Origin: Bradysia coprophila
Taxonomy: Eukaryota > Arthropoda > Insecta > Diptera > Sciaridae
Reading direction: 5' to 3'
DNA: 64,000 nt
Assembly: GCF_014529535.1 (NCBI RefSeq)
Contig: NW_023503371.1
Span: 186,001 to 250,000, forward strand
This document shows, one piece after another, positions 1-12,873 of the stretch. Position numbers and translations under genes: made by a program. Position 1 is the first letter of the stretch. Each line of letters opens with the position of its first letter. The notes beneath the pieces are model-generated. The model made no database searches. It was not told where the DNA came from and saw only the letters and a list, made by a program, of their open reading frames with translations.

Positions 1-655
1 ACGAAAAGAAACAAAGAAAGAAAATAATTACACAAAATCACACAGAGCCCTCACATAGTCATTCATGTGTTTGTAAAATAGTAAACGTACTTTGTGAACG
101 TACCAAAAAAAAATGCAGAAGTTACGGATCCAAGTGGATATGGTGCTACCATCCCAAAAACAAATAAATTGTGTTACGTGTGATCAGTAGGGGAAAAATA
201 TTTACCACAAAATCCCGAAAAGAAAATTGTTTTCCGCGTACTTTCGATTGAGAATAAAATTTCATATCCACAAGGAATTGGAAATTTTTTAGTGTTTTGT
301 GTGTGCTTGGTCTTTGTAATGTGTTTCATAGGTGTATTACCAAGATGGGAATTTTTAATTCCATTTTGATTCAGAACAAATATTTTTTGTTTTTCTTTAT
401 ATCCCGCGTTTGTATCTGTGGTAGCAGTTTTGTTTAAGTTTTATTTACAGAATTTGCGATGTGAAATCAAGTAAATCAAACGAATTTAATTCATTTAACG
501 ATCAACGCTTCATTTTTCTTCATTTTTAACGGAGACATTTTGTTTGCTTGAATGATTTTATCAAATTTAAAAAAAAAAAACGGAAAAGAAAAAGTCAATT
601 GGCGCCGACAAAAAAACAAAACAAAAAAGATCGGAAAACTAAATGAATTGAACAT
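1..655. other. Calreticulin 3' flank, no gene
   Basis: AT-rich sequence downstream of the calreticulin stop. On the minus strand an AATAAA hexamer lies at 440-445, about 210 bases past the stop codon, so the calreticulin 3' UTR probably ends near 420. Nothing else is recognisable. Confidence 0.5.
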
Positions 656-3600
656 TTACAATTCATCGTGTTCCGATTCTGTTTCCTCAACTTCACCGGG
701 TGTTACATTGTTATCATCCTCATCATCCTCATCTTCGTCATCATCATCTTTGCTACTTTCGGCGCTCTTTGCTTCGGCTTCGGCCTTCTTACGTTCCTCT
801 TCGTCTTGAGCGTCTTTCATTTTCTTTTCACCCTCTTGTGTTGCCTTGGCAGTAGCTGCAGCTTTGCTGGCTGTTGCCAGATCATCGGTGATCAAGAAAT
901 TGTCGAAAATGGTGCCCGATTTCACTTGCCACAAGTCCAAACCGACCGTACACACTTCTTCGCGTAGATACAATGATGAATCGGCTTGATATTCTGGATT
1001 GTCAATTTCTGGATGTTCCCATACACCTTTGTAGTCTGGATTGTCGATCTGTTCGGACGGGAAAAAAAGCGTTTCATGAATAAGTCCGTTCAGTTAAGAT
1101 AGATTTCGTGTCTTAGACTTACTTGTTTTGGTGCCCATTCGCCCTTATAATCTGGATTATCAATCATTGGTGGTTCCCATTCGCCGTCCATTTCATCGTC
1201 CCAATCTTCTGGTTTCGATGCATCTGGATCTGGGATGTGTTCTGGCTTGTCCCAATCTTCTGGTTTCTTGTCATCTGGATCGGCAATGGTTGGCTAAAGA
1301 AAGAAAAACACCGTCAGCACCTCAACGATCATCGTTAAATTTTCATTTTCATCTTACTCTTTCGTCCCAGTTGTCTGGTTTCGATGCACTTGGATCCTTG
1401 ATTTTCTTTGGTGCCAAAAAGTCCCAATCATCTTCCAAGTTACCGGATTCAACCTTTTCATTATCGATCAACACTTCGTATGTGTTGTCTGGTTGAACGA
1501 CCAATGTGTAGAAATGTGTGAATACGTCGTCTTTGCAACGGATCTCCTTGTTGATCAAATGATTTTTGCCCTTGTAACTGAAGATGACATGTACTTTCTT
1601 GGTGCCGGGTCCGCAAATGTCCGGTCCGAACATAAGAAGATATGGACTTTCGCCGTGCATGTCCTTTTGGTCCAACGAACAATCGAATACTTTCAAGTAA
1701 CCGCCACCGCAATCGATGTTTTGTTCATGTTTCACGGAGAATTGGACTACCAAAGGCTTATCCTTGTTGCTGAATGGTTTGAATTTGTGAGACAGAGCAT
1801 AGAAACGGGCATCTTCGGATGTTTGTAAACCTAGAAATTCGAAAATATCGAAATTAGTATAATGCGGTTGTCTACAGGGAATTGCTTAATTCGACGGTAG
1901 TGAAAATTGTGTTTCATTTTCCAACGGGCTAAAGCAACAGTCGGAACAATGCTTCAGTTCAACCGTTGAATTGAAATTTATGTTGGAGTTTCACTAAAGA
2001 AAACTAAAAAATGAACTTAGAATTCTACCTGATGAACTCCCAAATAAGCAATGTGATATTACACAACGAAGTAATTAAAGAGAAAAAGTTATGACAAAAA
2101 TTCTACCTGCGTGTGGGTATTTGGTATATGCATCGCACATTAGTCACATATAGATAACCACTTCAAACAGAGACAATTTTAATTTTAACTTTTTCATTTA
2201 ATCTCTAATAGCTTATCGGCAACGCATACATACGCACGATTGACTTGCGATAGGAATGCGTGTTGTATCCTACTCTTCAGCAAATATTATAGCGAAAATA
2301 GACATTTTAGAAAATTGAAACTCATGAGCCCTCGTTTGCAACCGTGTTAAATTGGTTTTTGATTAGGCAATATTGTGGACATTTGTCACATTCCGCTTAT
2401 CGATTTCGTAACGAGCTCGTTTGGACCGTTAGAATGTCAATTTTCGAAAGACATAATGATTGGGAAAGTATTGTCATTTTGACACGAAGACACGAAATAT
2501 TGATACCTCACTCAAACCAACCGGTATAGGAATATTATTCTTGGACGTGACCAAACATGAGAAGATCTAAACGATGAATCACACTCTGGTTGTGGTTTAG
2601 GTAAATTTTTGTAAATAGAAGAACATTCATCAGAGGACTGGTGATTGCTTTTACTAATTACATAGTGAACAGTCTATCAAATAGAAATGCAAACTGATGC
2701 AGCTGATGTCCATTTCAACTGCTAAAGTCGTACAATTTGAATAACGTAAATCGAAGTTTCTCCATTTCATGTCCTCTCTCTGCAAGTGCAATGTTACTAT
2801 TTATGTGCCGCTGATAAAACTTTAAGAATATAGACCTCGTTAAGTCTGGATCGTGTGATTGAGTTGGATGTTTTACAGACAACGTACAGTCGGAGAAATA
2901 TAGATTTCGGGACCTTTAGAGATATCATCGTTTCTTTAATTCTCGCAATTTCGATTTGAAATAACATGCGAAATTAGAGAATACATGAAAACGATGATGT
3001 CTCTTAAAATCCTGAAATCTAAAATCGATCGTTAAAATTGTCGACAAATGTTACAATGTGATCAGTGGAAATACGTTAATTGGAAAGATCAATCAAGTTA
3101 CACTCCGACTTTACGAGTGATCGTTGACAAAAATTAGAGGAACTACGCCCACTACAGAGTTGGTTCAAGTGAAATTGACCTCCCCACTCAATTCAGCCGA
3201 ATAAGATTTGTTGTGATTGACCAGATTAAGTTCATTGGAACACGTGGTCGAGTGCAATCAGCAATCTTTGATTCGAAATTCACGGCGATTGTTGTGCATT
3301 AGTGATGCGATAAACATCCACAAATTGCTTTAGAGTCACGCATTTATGCATGCAACAGAGTCAAAATTAATCGACAATGTTTCTGTGAGTAATAAAACTG
3401 CATTGGCATGTGTGTGTGCTAAATTGATTCTCTTTAGATGATTGCGCTGGGACCACGTGTGAATTGTGGCGGAAAATGACCGATTTATCGTTTACAATTT
3501 AAAAAATATTAAGCAAAATGAGCTGACAGATAAAAGAGTCTGTTGCACAGCGTATATGTATTTCAGCTTCAACGCAATTTTTTTTGAATGAAATCCATCG

Positions 3601-4502
3601 TGATTCGCATCTTTACTACGTGTTTTTAGTGTTCTAAATTTATTGTTACAAAAAAAATGAATGAACTTTTCTCGCTTTTCTTGTGCTTTGTAATATTATT
3701 TTGACATCGTGTCAGTGCGTTCTGTCCTGGCATGTGACCAAAACAAATAATAAATTATAAAAAATTTAAAAAAACGAAGTGGAAATGAGACTCGTAAATT
3801 TTTAAAGAAAAACACACACGATTGGGGTGATTGGATGATCACAATCAAAACAATTCATTTTTTTTTTCAATTAGAGTTCCCGTTCGAATGTCTGGTGTAT
3901 TGGAAATTCGATTCCCATGAGACAAATGAATTTTTTAACATTTTTCAGTATAATCGAATAAACATTGAACGTTTTATCGGAAAAATTGAAAATATTTCAT
4001 TCATGGCACAAACAGAAAAACTCAACGAATTGATTGTATGAAGAAAAAAAAAATGAATTAAGGGGAAAAAAGACGTTTGCTTTCATTTGACACGTATATG
4101 CATTCTTATTGGTTATTTTCTCACCATTGTCAGCTTCCTCGTCGTTGAAGAACTTTCCAGCGGTCCGAACAAATTTACCGAATTCTTTGCCACTTTTCTC
4201 GCTGTACACCCATGTATCTTTCCATTTATCTAAAAAAGAAATTAAATCGAACTGTGAAACGGATCATCATAATAGTAGTCACCGAAGCGAAATAAATGGT
4301 TTTCTGTGTTAAAAATGCGAATCAAGAAACCGGCTACAAAATGGCACACCCATATGTAACACCGTATTTCTGAATCAAATAATTGGATTTTTACATTGAA
4401 TTAATGGCACTCACCGTCGGTAAAGTTTTCTTCGAAAAATACTTCACAACTTACAGCAGCCAAGACTGTAAAAACAGTCAAAACTTTTAAGAAAACTCGC
4501 AT
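656..4502 (-). CDS. Calr: Calreticulin, ER calcium-binding lectin chaperone
   Basis: Lumenal ER chaperone that binds monoglucosylated glycoproteins and buffers calcium. Five coding exons on the minus strand: 4415-4502, 4125-4229, 1358-1830, 1123-1293 and 656-1048; together 1230 nt, 409 residues, close to the usual family length. Residues 1-19 form a hydrophobic signal peptide starting [10 protein letters not shown]. The lectin domain carries both family signatures: [12 protein letters not shown] (98-109) and LMFGPDICG (130-138); C105 and C137 match the conserved disulfide pair. The P-domain (about 205-300) has DPD..KPEDWD repeats followed by IDNPDYKG repeats. The tail is a long Lys/Glu/Asp-rich calcium-buffering stretch ending in HDEL, the ER retrieval signal. 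The 2.3-kb second intron holds a foldback element. All junctions are GT-AG and in phase. I looked for an ER-stress element (CCAAT-N9-CCACG) upstream and did not find one. Confidence 0.97.
1831..4124. other. Large calreticulin intron
   Basis: Intron between coding exons 2 and 3 of calreticulin. Apart from the foldback at 2901-3021 I see only AT-rich unique sequence. A 61-codon open frame at 2344-2529 has no recognisable domain and is not called. Confidence 0.7.
2901..3021. repeat. Foldback element in calreticulin intron
   Basis: The left arm starting TAGATTTCGGGACCTTTAGA is the reverse complement, with a few mismatches, of the right arm ending at 3021. Arms are about 33-50 bases around a loop near 2950. 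Probably a small MITE-like element; no target duplication was evident. Confidence 0.6.
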
Positions 4503-6430
4503 TTTCCAATTGAGATTTAAACTGAAATACGTTCACACACTTTAAATGACAAGCCACGAATGAAAATCGAAACTATTTGTAATTTGACAAATAAGTTACT
4601 TCGCGAACGAACTGCGCCGCTACGTACGAATCGTTCCGTCTCTTACCGTTTGTCTGACCGTAGATGAGAACCGGCGAAACAGTACGATACGAACGTACAT
4701 CGTTTCGCTGTTACATTTCATTGAATTGACAGAGGTTTTTCACATACGTGTCTGATTAATTTAATGGATAAGAGCGAAACAAAAAATGCATTTTGTGTCG
4801 TGTATTGTTGTTCTTATGACAGACAGACATATGGTAGGTTCTCATTGGCTGATAGAATAGTACGCAGTGCAGTAGATGATTCTTGTAGTCGAAGCGTTTA
4901 ATGTTAGAACGTGTGCGATCAGACACCCACCGATTATGGAATATTGAAATCGGTTTAAAATAACGAAAGTTAGTTTCGTGTGCGAAAGAAATATTGAAGA
5001 TGCGAGTAATAGGTTTGTTCCAAGTAGCTGTAAACACGAACTTTGACAACCCGAATAACGACAATTTCATACACAGCAACATAGCTTACGTGATATTTCA
5101 TACAAATCGAGCACGGTCGTCTACGCGATTTTCACAGAGATATTATTGAGGTTATGGTTCTGTGGATGAAATTTGACAATTCATATGGCCTTGGAACAAA
5201 CCTATGCACATGCATCAAAGAACTCTTTAAATTAAATCAACTAACGCAAAAGTCCTCGCTTATTCATTTAAACCAGCAAGCAGACGTTACCCACTGAGTG
5301 CCCAAAAATCAGGGATTTTTTCCAAAAATTTTCTCGAGTTTTCATTCCATTGCATGTAAAATTCTGTATCCTGTTTTGGGCGGTTGATTTGATTTTCCAT
5401 GCATCCCTCATATCCTTCCAGAATCTTGCTAACGAAACAATTTTTCCTCATTCCGAAAGCCAATTTTTGAGACGACACTGACACTTCTCCGAAAATTCTT
5501 TTTTATGTGCGTGTAACGTGCATTTTATAGCGACTTTTAGCAAAAATTTTGTTTGTCAATGAGAGAGTTACAGCACTAGTAATGTGGTTCGTCGTGATTG
5601 GTTGGATTTCGAATTTATTACGCGGTGTAGGTATAACGAATTTCCACGTTTACGAAGGGAAATTCGAAAATGTTCATTTGTTCTGATAAATGAATGAATT
5701 TGCAATGTTATCAATTGACTGACCTAGAATGGAACATGTTAAAGGTATATCCATTATGGTTAAAAAATTTGAATGGAAATGTAAATGTATGGCTTGAATA
5801 CGGTGAATACGAAATGGCAGAAGTTTATCGGGTCAATCTGGGATATCTGTATTCACTGATAGAGACATAGGTCATTGTAGACTAATTGTCACCAGCTAAT
5901 GCTAACAAGTCGCAAATCACATTGAGTATTTCCAGATTTTTACACTTCCTCGTGCTGTCAAAGATCGTCGTCTTTAAAGGATTTTTAACGACTTAATTTC
6001 CAATGAAAAGTCCAGATTATTTTTATAGAAATCATTGTCTTTGAATTCTGTCTTCGTCTTTATTCTGAGGTCTTCCAAGGCCTTTTACTCATCCGACAGA
6101 ATAATTTTTTTAATCGATTTCCTAGTGTTTCTACTATACATCTGATGCTGTTGAACATCTCATGGTTTTCCCCAATTTTTAATTTTTTCTTGGCTTCCTA
6201 CATCCATTTTTTTATGGTCATAGGATATACCAAAATCACGGATTTTTTCGCCAAACATTTTCCAATTCTTTGCCAGTTTTTCCTGAATTTTCCGAGGGAT
6301 AATAATTAGGCTACCCACCTAAAAAATTTGTAAACTAATTACGAAAATTAGATCTGCACGATCTCCAGGGCGTTTAAGTACTCGTGAGGTATAGAAAAAA
6401 AAATTGGTAAAAATGGTATTAATAGTATAT

Positions 6431-6541
6431 TACTTCCGAGGTTCCAATTTGTGTATTTGATAAGTGGGGTGTTACAGCCCGACCCGAAGGGGAGGGCTGT
6501 ATTCCCCACTTATCAAATAACAACTTGGAACCTCGTAAGTA
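6431..6541. repeat. Hairpin element with GC-rich centre
   Basis: Near-perfect inverted repeat. The left arm reads GAGGTTCC then GATAAGTGGGG and ACAGCCC; the right arm reads GGGCTGT, CCCCACTTATC and GGAACCTC. The arms are about 48 bases with few mismatches and a short loop. The GC-rich core resembles cores at 12094 and 18350. Confidence 0.75.
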
Positions 6542-6747
6542 CAATGCTTTACGTGATTAGACAATGTAAATGAAAATGAAACATGCCGTAACACGTAAAT
6601 TTATTTAATCCATTTATTCCACTTTACACCAAAAACTTCTAAAAGTGGAATTTTACGCTCTTTAACGTTGTAGTATGAGTTGTAGTACGTCGTTCAATCA
6701 AAATCAACCATTTTTAAGACTTTTAAAGTATTTGGTAAAATTAAGTT

Positions 6748-6848
6748 TTTTCCTATTTAATCCATTTAATCCAATTTTTATTCCATTAAATCCATTAAAT
6801 CCATTTAATCCATTAAATACATTTAATACCATTTAATCCATTTAATCT
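6748..6848. repeat. TTTAATCCA minisatellite
   Basis: About nine imperfect tandem copies of a 9-10-base unit, CATTTAATC or CATTAAATC. Simple tandem repeat without coding potential. Confidence 0.7.
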
Positions 6849-8306
6849 AGAAGTGAGTCACCCCTCGGTATTTTCCAGAAAAATTCATTTGAAAAATGAA
6901 AAATTTGGAAAATGTTTGTAAAAATTAGGAAAATGTTTCTAAAAATTGGGAAAATATTTTGCCTGAAAAAAAAAAAGTTTCAGAATACACAAAATTGATT
7001 AAGTATTCTGAAGACGACTCGAGAAAGTCTACATTGACACAATTTTAAATTTCGCGGACATTCCGAAAAATGACAACCAACAGCGTTGCGCTCGTTACAC
7101 GCTATACATATTCTATCATTTTCTCATGCAGAGATTTTCGACGAAAGAAAGAGAACTTTACCGGCTTTGTGGGCTTTATGCTCACCGTCACTTCGTAACA
7201 TAAAACATAAGCAAAACTTGGAGCGCTGCAAAAACCATTCATTCATTCTAAAACTGATTATTAACAATAAGTGAAGCTATCACAGTCATTCTAATTGAAA
7301 CCGAAATAAAATTCGAACCGGTGAGTATTTTATAATTTGAAATTGTTGCTCATCACTTTGTTCTGTTGAGTACATAAAATTTAATTGTTTTTCTCCGATT
7401 TGAATAGTTTTTTTTCGTGTGTTGCGATTATTATTTTTTGGTTTGTGACGTCACACGATTCGATTAATGTTTTTTTTTTCGTCCTTTTTTTAAACGGTTT
7501 TTCCTATTTGAATACATTTTCATTTCATTTTCAGAAAATGTAAAGTTGATTCGCTCAAATTAACAAAATTAAGACAAAAAAAATGGTGCTATTCCTTGTC
7601 GAGATATTGGTATATAAATTTTGTATTGTTGTTTTGCAACTCTCTGTGAAAAATCAATGTTTGAAAACGGTCCAACGGCTTGGCTTTACATTCATGTTGA
7701 AGTACATAAATATATGTTAATGTATAATGTGTGCATATATATAGGTACTGTAAACGGTCGAATGTTTTGTTTAGTCAGTTTGAATTTAATTGCACTCGCA
7801 TTTAAAATACTATGAATTATGTTGTAATTTCAATATATTTTACTGTGGTTTATGTGCAAATATATGTTCCGACAACACATAAACACAGTATATCCGTAAC
7901 GCCAGAAATGGTTATAATACCATAAATGTGTGGTCATTAATTCCATAAAGACAGGAGCAAAGAGGATGACAATAATACGTCCGGAATGGAATTTTCAATA
8001 TAATATTGTTCCTAATTAAATGCCAAGAGTTTGTCCGTTGACATATTTAAAAATGTATAATTGTCAGCAAAGCTAAAAACTTCTCACTCAAATAAAGCCG
8101 ACTCGTTAGAAAATTCCGGTGAAAAAGAGCCTCTACCGAAATCGGGCAGGTCATTGCATACACTTTCAGGACAAATAGGGTCTGATTGGGTTTTAATTAA
8201 TTGACACTGAGATATGAGTAGTTGAAAAAATTGATAAAAATTTGACTATTTTGGTGAACATCTAGAGATGTTTGTCTGTTTGGAAACGCAACAAAGGCAT
8301 TAAAAA

Positions 8307-8354
8307 CTGAGACCAATAGCTATCAGGTAAAACCCTGATCGCTATTGGTCTCAG
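8307..8354. repeat. Short perfect-type hairpin
   Basis: 21-base arms starting CTGAGACCAATAGC, one mismatch, 6-base loop. It could be a tiny foldback remnant or a small RNA hairpin. Nothing further can be said from the sequence. Confidence 0.55.
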
Positions 8355-9330
8355 CTTGGCAATGGCACCAAAAGTATCGTTCATAAATAACGTCCTATTT
8401 GTCCTATCAGTGCTGCCAGCAGATTCAAATCATCAATAGCTCGATAACAATGCATTCTTTTGAAGTCAAATGATAACCTATCCCCTAAATTCACGCCAAA
8501 AGTGCGCCGAAAATTTAAATGTTTATAACTGACAGTTGGGCAAAATAACGCTGACGCCATATAATGTTAAAAACTGAGCGTTAAAATGATCCACTACGCG
8601 ATATATTTTGAAATAGAAGGCGCACTTACGGCATGAATGGGGGACAATGAATGGAGATTGCCGTGAGTTTTATGTTGATACGTATGCAGCTATGAAATCA
8701 TGGATGGCGTCATTTAAGAAAGGAAGCTACTTCTTTGTTGAATCGTAAATTCAGCTATGAAAATGCATAGATGTCGCCACTAGAGAAAAGGGTAAAAAAC
8801 TCACCAGACTTGTCCCATTTCGGTAGGCTGTTTTTCAAAAGAATCTCTCTCACATCTTCTATTTTAATTTGTCCTTTTTTATGTCACTCACTCACTAAAG
8901 GTAAGATATATAGAACTCTCGCTCGGTAGAACTAAACTTTAGTGGGTAGTTTTGTTATTCATCAATAACGGAGAAGCAATGCCCTTCTAATGATTGAGTT
9001 ACTCCTAACAAGCTGTTCAATTTTAATAACATCAAACCAATTAATCGAAACTTTAGTTTCTCCTCGTGTGCTCCTAAAATTCGATTCACAATAAAATAAT
9101 TTATCTGTGAGAAGATAGGTACAAGGCCTGTGCGACGATCCATACATATATTTTTTTAAATTCTCATACATTTAGTGTGACAACTGACAATGGAGTTAGG
9201 GTTTCACGAAAATCCTGATTTTTGCGTTCCGTAATTTATGAACGACCCCTAATGACATTTAAACTATTCGTTTAGAGTAATATAAATAACGAAAATGGCT
9301 TACGCATTTTAACTCTTGTTTTCAGCCAAA

Positions 9331-9671
9331 ATGCCAGAAGGGGAAGTAGCTGAAAAGAAGCGTGGACGCCAGCCGGCAGCAGCTAAAGAAGATAAAGTAG
9401 GACTTTTTACGACAACCTGACACATTCGAAAAATGTGTGCTAAATTTTCCCTTGCTTCCCACAGAGTGAATCAAAGAAACGTGCTCACGATCCATCACCA
9501 AAATCAGCCGATGAATCTGTACCAGTTTCCGAAAATGGTTCCCAGCCGAAACGAGGCCGTGGTCGTCCGAAGGGCAGCAAAAAGACAGCAAAGCCGAAAA
9601 AGCCATCAGTACCAGGACGCGGTCGCGGCCGACCAAAGGCATCATCAAACGACGAAGCAGCATCGGACTAG
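9331..9671 (+). CDS. Small AT-hook (HMGA/HMGI-like) protein 1
   Basis: Two coding exons, 9331-9396 and 9465-9671, give a 90-residue basic protein. AT-hooks bind the minor groove of AT-rich DNA through an R-G-R-P core. Visible here are a degenerate hook KKRGRQP near residue 11 and two canonical hooks, KRGRGRPKGSKK and GRGRGRPKA, in the second half, followed by an acidic end (DEAASD). The start is chosen because CAAAATGCC follows directly on a TTTTCAG acceptor at 9318-9324, implying a 5' UTR intron as in the next gene. A polyA signal AATAAA lies at 9862-9867. Size and hook arrangement resemble dipteran HMGI proteins; a role as architectural chromatin protein is inferred from the hooks. First of three related genes in 6.5 kb. 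Confidence 0.85.
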
Positions 9672-10718
9672 AAGCAGAGAGTGTTCCTTTCTGGAGGAAA
9701 GAGATGATTACTGCACAAAACAAAGAGTTCAAATTAAATTTAATCGAAAAAGAAAATTTTTAGAATTAAATGTGTCTCCCGAATTTGATTTGATTGACTT
9801 ATAATTCACAACCTGTCCAAAATTATCATTTTACATTGAGTGTTTTCTAGAATGCCATTACAATAAAACGTGTCATTTTAAATAAATAAAATGAAAATAA
9901 ATGTCGTCTATAAATTACTAAATAAGGGAGAAGATGTTTTCTTACCATTTCTGACCTGTCAGGGAGGAGTCCAGACGAGTCAATTAAATTGGAGACAAAT
10001 CTATAAGCTTTTACTACAGACTATTTTAAGTCAATCAAAGGCCCTATCGAATAACCGAAGGAATTGAACGGAAAATCCTAGTTATTATAACCGCTCGGAA
10101 GATTCCAACAGCTTTTTAGTAATCTTTCGACAAGACATTTTGTACTCATTCACCCAGTGTATTTACCCAGTGCAGCAATACTTTTGCTATCCATGTATGC
10201 AGGAAGACCTCTGTTCGATTTGTCCTTGTCAATAAATCAATTTCCCGAAATCGTTCGAAGACCCAATATTCATCAATCGACCTGAATGTGTTTTGAAAAA
10301 ACCCCTCCTATAATAATCATGTGGTTGAAAATGTAAACGAAACATCGAACAGCTTTTTTCTCTCTTCGATCGTTGAGTTTAATTATTTGACCCGACCGAC
10401 CGTTCGTGCCAACGGGTCTAATGGATTTGCGTTTCCATATTACAATTTAGAAATCAGAGACTATCGAAATCATCAATCTGAATTTCTTCCAAAATGAGCG
10501 TACATTTAGTATTAGAACAAATAAGAAATATTTGAAAATTTCTGGGCGCCATACAATAGTACTCATATACAGATACACTGAATAGTGACACACCCTGGTT
10601 GAAACCGCACATCAAACGGTTCGCACAAATCGACCAAATATACTTCTCTACAAACATAAATGCCGCTCTTGTTTCATTGTAACAGTTCTTACTCTCTCAT
10701 GCTGTTCAGTTTCGACGT

Positions 10719-10853
10719 TATAAAATCGACGAAGCATAGAGAAAAGAGACGATAGTGACCAAAGAGCAAAAATTCGTTTATTCGTTGTTGCGTTGAGTTG
10801 AAATTCGCTAGCGGAGGTTATTTATTATTTTCAATTTAAACTATCGATAAAGG
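10719..10853 (+). promoter_or_regulatory. Probable promoter and 5' UTR exon of HMGA-like 2
   Basis: A TATAAAA box stands at 10719-10725. About 130 bases on, AAAGG|GTAAGT forms a strong splice donor at 10854. The coding exon of HMGA-like 2 begins right after a TTTTCAG acceptor at 12863, so a non-coding first exon here is the simplest reading. Inferred from signals only; transcript data would decide. Confidence 0.45.
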
Positions 10854-12121
10854 GTAAGTGGAATAATTATTAAAAAAATCTACTTGCATTGATTGATCGA
10901 AATAATTAATTAAATTGGTTGGAAAAATGGTCAACTGCCGATAAAAAACATAAAAATCAATTTTCGGCGGCATAACCGCTTGTATATTTCTTTTCCTTTT
11001 TCAAGTGTGAAAATGGCGAATTTGGGAATAGAATTTAGTGGCGTCATAGAAAATATTTTTTGAAATTTTTTTTCTCCTATTTTAATGATTTTATTGTGGA
11101 ATTTTATTATTTTTTCGTGAATTTTCGGAATTGGAACATATTTTTGATAAGAAATTTAGAATTTTTACGACTTTCAAAATATTTTTATTTTCTATTGAGA
11201 ATTGTTATTGATACTATACCAAGAATTTTGATCGTTGAAAATATCCGATTTTCGAAATGTTCAGCAAGCAACCGGAATTTTATTAAGTCGCCAACTATTT
11301 TAAATTGCAAATGTTTTCGATCAATTTTGCCAATTTTCCAATGAATTTTAAATTCTAAATGGATGCCTCAAGGAAAAAAATTCAAATTTCTAATTAAACA
11401 TTTGCCGATAATCCTACAATGCCGCGCAGTTTTCATTCAATTCGCAAAAGTGGTCGTTGCTCCAATTTTATTTAAACAATTATCGGACTCTCAGTGGTCA
11501 CTTCTTTGTGTGCATTTTTTTTCCGCTACAGGGGACCAACGCCTAAAAAATTAGGACATCCCGCTAAAAAAACATAAAACTTTTCTTTCTAACCTGAAAA
11601 TTCAAAAATGTCCGCTCTTATCTCACACATCGTAACAAAAAAAAATTTGATTGTGTGTGAAGTATATGAGACTTTGTTTTGGCGGTCGATTCCGACTGTA
11701 AAATTAATGTTGCTCTTTAGTGGCAATATAAACGTAACTGGCATATGAATGAGCGTAAAAAAAGTGTTTGAAGGAAAATAAATTGAAGAAAAAAAAACTT
11801 TATTGAGCAAGCCATGTTCAACCTTTGCTAATGAAATTACGCAATCGTTTTGTTGCATTTTTAAACAAATCACAAATTTTTGCAAATTGATTCTATTTTT
11901 TACGTTCTGCTTCGCAATATCAGCAAAGTTTGATAACTCGATATTTTGCAACGTTGTGTGCACCTCCTTGTTTAGATTATACTATGTCCTAGTTCCAGCA
12001 TAGTTACGATGAAAATCCACATTGTACAACACTACATGCAAACAACAATTTTGTAATGTAGTGGACGAAAGATTTCAAGCAATATCGCGAGTTCTAGCCC
12101 GAATGAAGTAAGGGCGACAAG

Positions 12122-12274
12122 CGAAAGTGCCTAAAATCAATGGTCAACCACAGATGCATAAAAAACTTTTCATGCCTTGGGCATAAATTTCGCAATTTTT
12201 CTAGTAATTAAAGCACTCAGGATGAAATAATTATTTACGTATCTGTGGTGGACGGTATATTTTAGGCAATTTTG
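12122..12274. repeat. Imperfect foldback, AGCCCGA-type
   Basis: GTGCCTAAAAT...ACCACAGATGC on the left pairs with GTATCTGTGGT...ATTTTAGGCA on the right, arms about 37 bases. It is bracketed by TAGCCCGAATGAAGT (12093) and TAGCCCGAACGAAGT (12283), in direct orientation. It lies in the putative UTR intron of HMGA-like 2. Confidence 0.5.
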
Positions 12275-12873
12275 CAAGTTGTAGCCCGAACGAAGTGAAA
12301 TTACGAAATTTAAGTATGGTTTCCAATCAACAAACAGTACTCCGTGAGATGCCAGTGAGAGAGCGTGCTGTCAAGTAAACAAAGGAAAAATTAAAAAAAT
12401 TCAGTTTTGTCTCTCACACTAGTGAAAAGTCACGTTTTCATGTGATTGTTGCTCTCGGTTTCGTCTCGGATCAATAGACTTGACACGAAAACTCCACATT
12501 TCAATTCTATCTCTCCGAATGTCTTATCATTCAGTAGTAAGCCACCAACCTCAATCAGTACGGCATTCTATTGAATAATAGAAGAAAATTAAGTTTTTTT
12601 AGAGTTAGATTGAAAAATCATGCAACGCCGGAGCTGTGTTGTTTCGTGAACTTGACAAGGAAGGGAAAAATACATGACACTTGTTCGATTTAAGTAGAAA
12701 ACTCGGAAACACGAATTAAATTACAGCGTATGACTCTCTAGCACAGTTCCTCCATCTATTTTTACTAAAATTCTATTTCCCAATGAAACGTCGATCCGAA
12801 TCCCGTTTTTGTAAGCCGCTATCGCATCAACTTGCCATTAAACCAATTTACGATCATTTTCAGACCGATCAAA

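Larger units (their letters stand above)
4503..9330. other. Intergenic, calreticulin to HMGA-like 1
   Basis: About 4.8 kb with no supported gene. It holds the calreticulin promoter side (a run of ACGTACG/TCGTTTCG-like words near 4590-4720), a strong hairpin at 6431-6541, a TTTAATCCA minisatellite near 6748-6848 and a short hairpin at 8307-8354. Candidate donor sites for a 5' UTR exon of the next gene lie at 7321 (GTGAGT) and 8901 (GTAAGA). Short open frames here have no family resemblance. Confidence 0.6.
9672..12863. other. Between HMGA-like 1 and 2, including a 5' UTR intron
   Basis: Contains the end of HMGA-like 1, unique AT-rich DNA, the probable promoter and 5' UTR exon of HMGA-like 2 near 10719-10853, and its about 2-kb UTR intron (10854-12863). 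The intron holds an inverted repeat at about 12122-12274. No other gene is supported. Confidence 0.6.

Noticed and set aside
552-973. Open frames at 552-809 and 668-967 on the plus strand
   Set aside because: They are antisense shadows of the acidic calreticulin tail; the Ser/Leu and Phe/Ile runs come from its Asp/Glu/Lys codons.
4756-5082. 108-codon minus-strand frame upstream of calreticulin
   Set aside because: No domain, no conserved composition and overlapping the likely promoter; length is within chance for this window.
12832-12873. Upstream in-frame ATG of HMGA-like 2
   Set aside because: A TTTTCAG acceptor lies between it and MADEG, so it is probably intronic; the added residues are not AT-hook-like.
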